A stretch of DNA of 7,725 nt from Oxalobacteraceae bacterium UBA5157 (GTDB lineage Bacteria; Pseudomonadota; Gammaproteobacteria; Burkholderiales; Burkholderiaceae_D), in the NCBI GenBank assembly GCA_002415335.1, contig DHXL01000318.1, positions 1 to 7,725 on the forward strand. Direction: 5' to 3'. This document shows, piece after piece, positions 6,467 through 7,725 of this stretch (the stretch's first letter is position 1; each line of letters starts with the position of its first letter). Position numbers and translations under genes: made by a program. The notes under the pieces were generated by a model. It ran no database searches. It saw only the letters and a program-made list of their open reading frames with translations, and had not been told where the DNA came from.

Positions 6467-6479
6467 TTTGATAATCAAA
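6467..6479. repeat. Second palindrome TTTGAT-A-ATCAAA
   Basis: This is a perfect 6-bp inverted repeat with one central base, centred about 50 bp after the FNR-like box and using the same half-sites. The half-site gap is 1 bp instead of 4, so it is not a normal FNR site. The two palindromes are also bracketed on their inner and outer sides by CCTGACT (6431-6437) and AGTCAGG (6479-6485), an inverted 7-mer. It could be an operator for another regulator or a cruciform-prone element. Confidence 0.45.
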
Positions 6480-6652
6480 GTCAGGGGATATGGCAATATT
6501 GACCGTACTCCCTATTCGGCGTGCGGCAACAAGATACTGGCCGGTGTAACGTCTCGGTGATCGCTTTTTCTGTCATCGCAGTGCCGCAACATTCGCCGTC
6601 TCAAGAAAGCGCGATGATTTGTCCGACGCCGAATTGAATCAGGAGACGACGA

Positions 6653-7135
6653 ATGCAAAAGTCCTTGCAAATCGATGCCGAAAAGTGCACCGGCTGCCTG
6701 CAGTGCGAAATGGCCTGCAGTTTCGAAAACTACGGGATGTTCAACCCGGCCAGATCGCGTATCAAGGTATTCGAGTTCCATCAAACTGGCAAGAAAGTAC
6801 CTTACACCTGCACCCAATGCGATGAAGCATGGTGCCTGCACGCCTGTCCGGTGGACGCGATCCGGATCGATCAGGTGTCCGGCGCCAAGCTGGTCAATCA
6901 GGATCTGTGCGTTGGTTGCAAGGTCTGCACCATCGCCTGCCCTTTCGGCACCGTCAACTATGTGCAAGCCAGCGGCAAGGTCCAGAAATGCGACCTGTGC
7001 TACGACAACGCGGCCGGACCTGCCTGCGTGGAAGCCTGCCCGACCGCCGCGATCACGTATGTGGATGCCGACTGGACCGGTCTGGACCGGATGCGCCACT
7101 GGGCCGACAAGCTCGGCAACCAGCAAACTGCTTAA
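6653..7135 (+). CDS. aorA: AorA-like polyferredoxin, electron-transfer subunit of an aldehyde oxidoreductase
   Basis: This 160-residue protein (about 17.5 kDa) has exactly sixteen cysteines in four groups: Cys12/15/18/22, Cys53/56/61/65, Cys86/89/92/96 and Cys113/116/125/129. That is the pattern of four [4Fe-4S] clusters seen in DmsB/HycB-type proteins. There is no signal peptide, so it is cytoplasmic. It lies 11 bp before the aldehyde oxidoreductase gene, and its size and cluster count match AorA of Aromatoleum aromaticum, which forms a cluster-wire that carries electrons between the tungsten subunit and a flavin subunit. AGGAG at 6641-6645, 7 nt before the ATG, supports the start. Without the neighbour it would only be called a 4Fe-4S dicluster-domain protein, so the specific role is inferred from context. 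Confidence 0.9.
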   Translation: MQKSLQIDAEKCTGCLQCEMACSFENYGMFNPARSRIKVFEFHQTGKKVPYTCTQCDEAWCLHACPVDAIRIDQVSGAKLVNQDLCVGCKVCTIACPFGTVNYVQASGKVQKCDLCYDNAAGPACVEACPTAAITYVDADWTGLDRMRHWADKLGNQQTA

Positions 7136-7146
7136 GGAGAATCGAC

Positions 7147-7725
7147 ATGTCATGGACTGGAAAAATCCTGCGCGTCGACCTGACCGCCGGCACCTGCGAA
7201 TCCGAAAAACTGAATATGCAATGGGCGCGCGACTACGTCGGCCAGCGCGGACTCGCAACCAAGTATTTCGTAGAGGAAGTCGATCCTGCCGTCGATCCGC
7301 TGACGCCGGAAAACAAGATTATCTGGGCCACCGGGCCGTTGACCGGGACCATGGCATCGACTGGCGGCCGCTATTCCGTCATCACCAAGGGCGCGCTGAC
7401 CGGCGCCATCGCGTGTTCGAATTCGGGCGGCTATTTCGGCGCGGAATTGAAGATGGCCGGATGGGACATGATCATCTTCGAAGGCAAATCGCCGAAGCCG
7501 GTGTACCTCCACATCGCCGACGATCATGCCGAATTGCTGGACGCCTCCTGGCTGTGGGGCAAATCGGTGTGGGCCACCGAGCCGGCGCTCAAGGCGCACC
7601 ATCACGATCCGCAAATCCGCGTGTCGTCGATCGGACGCGCGGGCGAGACCGGTTGCCTGTATGCCGGCGTGATCAATGATTTGCACCGCGCGGCCGGGCG
7701 CTCCGGCGTCGGCACCGTGATGGGC
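7147..7725 (+). CDS. aorB: Aldehyde:ferredoxin oxidoreductase large subunit, N-terminal 193 aa (partial, 3' cut by window)
   Basis: The reading frame is open from the ATG at 7147 to the window end, with AAGGAGA (7134-7140) 6 nt upstream and overlapping the aorA stop. The start MSWTGKILRVDLTAG is typical of the AOR family, which are tungsten (sometimes molybdenum) bis-pterin enzymes oxidising aldehydes to carboxylic acids or the reverse. The visible N-terminal domain has ATGPLTGT (61-68), GGRYSVITKG (73-82), CSNSGGYFGAELK (90-102), SSIGRAGE (160-167) and RAAGRSGVGTVMG (181-193). Arg75, Asn92 and Gly94 line up, with an offset of one, with what I recall as pterin contacts in Pyrococcus AOR. The cysteines for its iron-sulfur cluster and the substrate-pocket residues lie beyond the window, so the exact AOR subtype cannot be settled. 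It should pair with the preceding polyferredoxin. Confidence 0.93.
   Translation, partial: MSWTGKILRVDLTAGTCESEKLNMQWARDYVGQRGLATKYFVEEVDPAVDPLTPENKIIWATGPLTGTMASTGGRYSVITKGALTGAIACSNSGGYFGAELKMAGWDMIIFEGKSPKPVYLHIADDHAELLDASWLWGKSVWATEPALKAHHHDPQIRVSSIGRAGETGCLYAGVINDLHRAAGRSGVGTVMG

Larger units (their letters stand above)
6313..6652. other. 340-bp intergenic region upstream of the aor operon
   Basis: No gene is visible here. From left to right it holds two GC-rich hairpins after the CHRD gene, an AT-rich patch with an FNR-like palindrome (6416-6429) and a second palindrome (6467-6479). A long leader of about 170 bp follows. It contains a 7-bp inverted repeat TCATCGC/GCGATGA (6573-6579 and 6611-6617) and the ribosome binding site AGGAG at 6641-6645. 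I see no clear sigma-70 or sigma-54 promoter, and nothing I can recognise as a riboswitch. Confidence 0.55.

Noticed and set aside
6489..6505. Sigma-54-like TGGCA element upstream of aorA
   Set aside because: The GC at the required 12-bp distance from the GG is missing, so it does not fit a -24/-12 promoter.
6512..7258. 248-codon open frame on the - strand across aorA
   Set aside because: It overlaps the 16-cysteine ferredoxin and the AOR start, both certain. Its translation has no coherent family pattern.
1..7725. CRISPR arrays, tRNA or rRNA genes, insertion sequences, phage genes
   Set aside because: I found no regularly spaced repeats, no transposase or integrase motifs and no RNA-gene-like segment on either strand by eye.

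Overview
The window looks like part of the chromosome of a GC-rich betaproteobacterium. Burkholderiales, perhaps Oxalobacteraceae (Herbaspirillum/Noviherbaspirillum-like), is my best guess. This is inferred from protein style, codon use and gene content, not from a marker gene.

Left part (1-1868). The window opens with the last 31 codons of an EAL-domain (c-di-GMP phosphodiesterase-type) protein on the + strand. It converges on a PHB-depolymerase-family esterase on the - strand. Upstream of the esterase, on the same strand, is a small 85-residue helix-turn-helix-like protein. A 240-bp non-coding stretch separates this pair from the next operon.

Centre (1869-5652). Here lies a complete L-lactate utilisation locus. 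lutA, lutC and lutB are on the - strand, in the order A-C-B, and are coupled by two 4-bp start/stop overlaps (GTGA, ATGA). A GntR/FadR-type regulator (LldR/LutR-like, FCD domain) is divergent on the + strand. The 159-bp divergent region carries two identical 16-bp operator copies with a perfect TTGGTC-G-GACCAA core. Each lies just downstream of a recognisable sigma-70 promoter, one firing towards lutA and one towards the regulator. This is a compact autoregulated switch that should silence both units until lactate is present. No lactate permease is seen.

Right part (5653-7725). A single-gene CHRD-domain lipoprotein comes first. It is followed by a 340-bp intergenic region with a strong FNR/ANR-like box and a second related palindrome. 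An operon then starts with a 16-cysteine polyferredoxin (AorA-like, four [4Fe-4S] clusters) and, 11 bp further on, the N-terminal 193 residues of an aldehyde:ferredoxin oxidoreductase (tungsten-enzyme family), cut by the window edge. Together they resemble the AorA-AorB electron-wire/catalytic pair of Aromatoleum aromaticum. The FNR-like box fits an oxygen-sensitive enzyme made under low oxygen.

Most of the window is recognisable metabolism. The parts most worth a second look are the twin-operator lut/lldR switch, the FNR-box/palindrome region before the aor operon, the aor operon itself, and the poorly characterised CHRD lipoprotein and small HTH protein.
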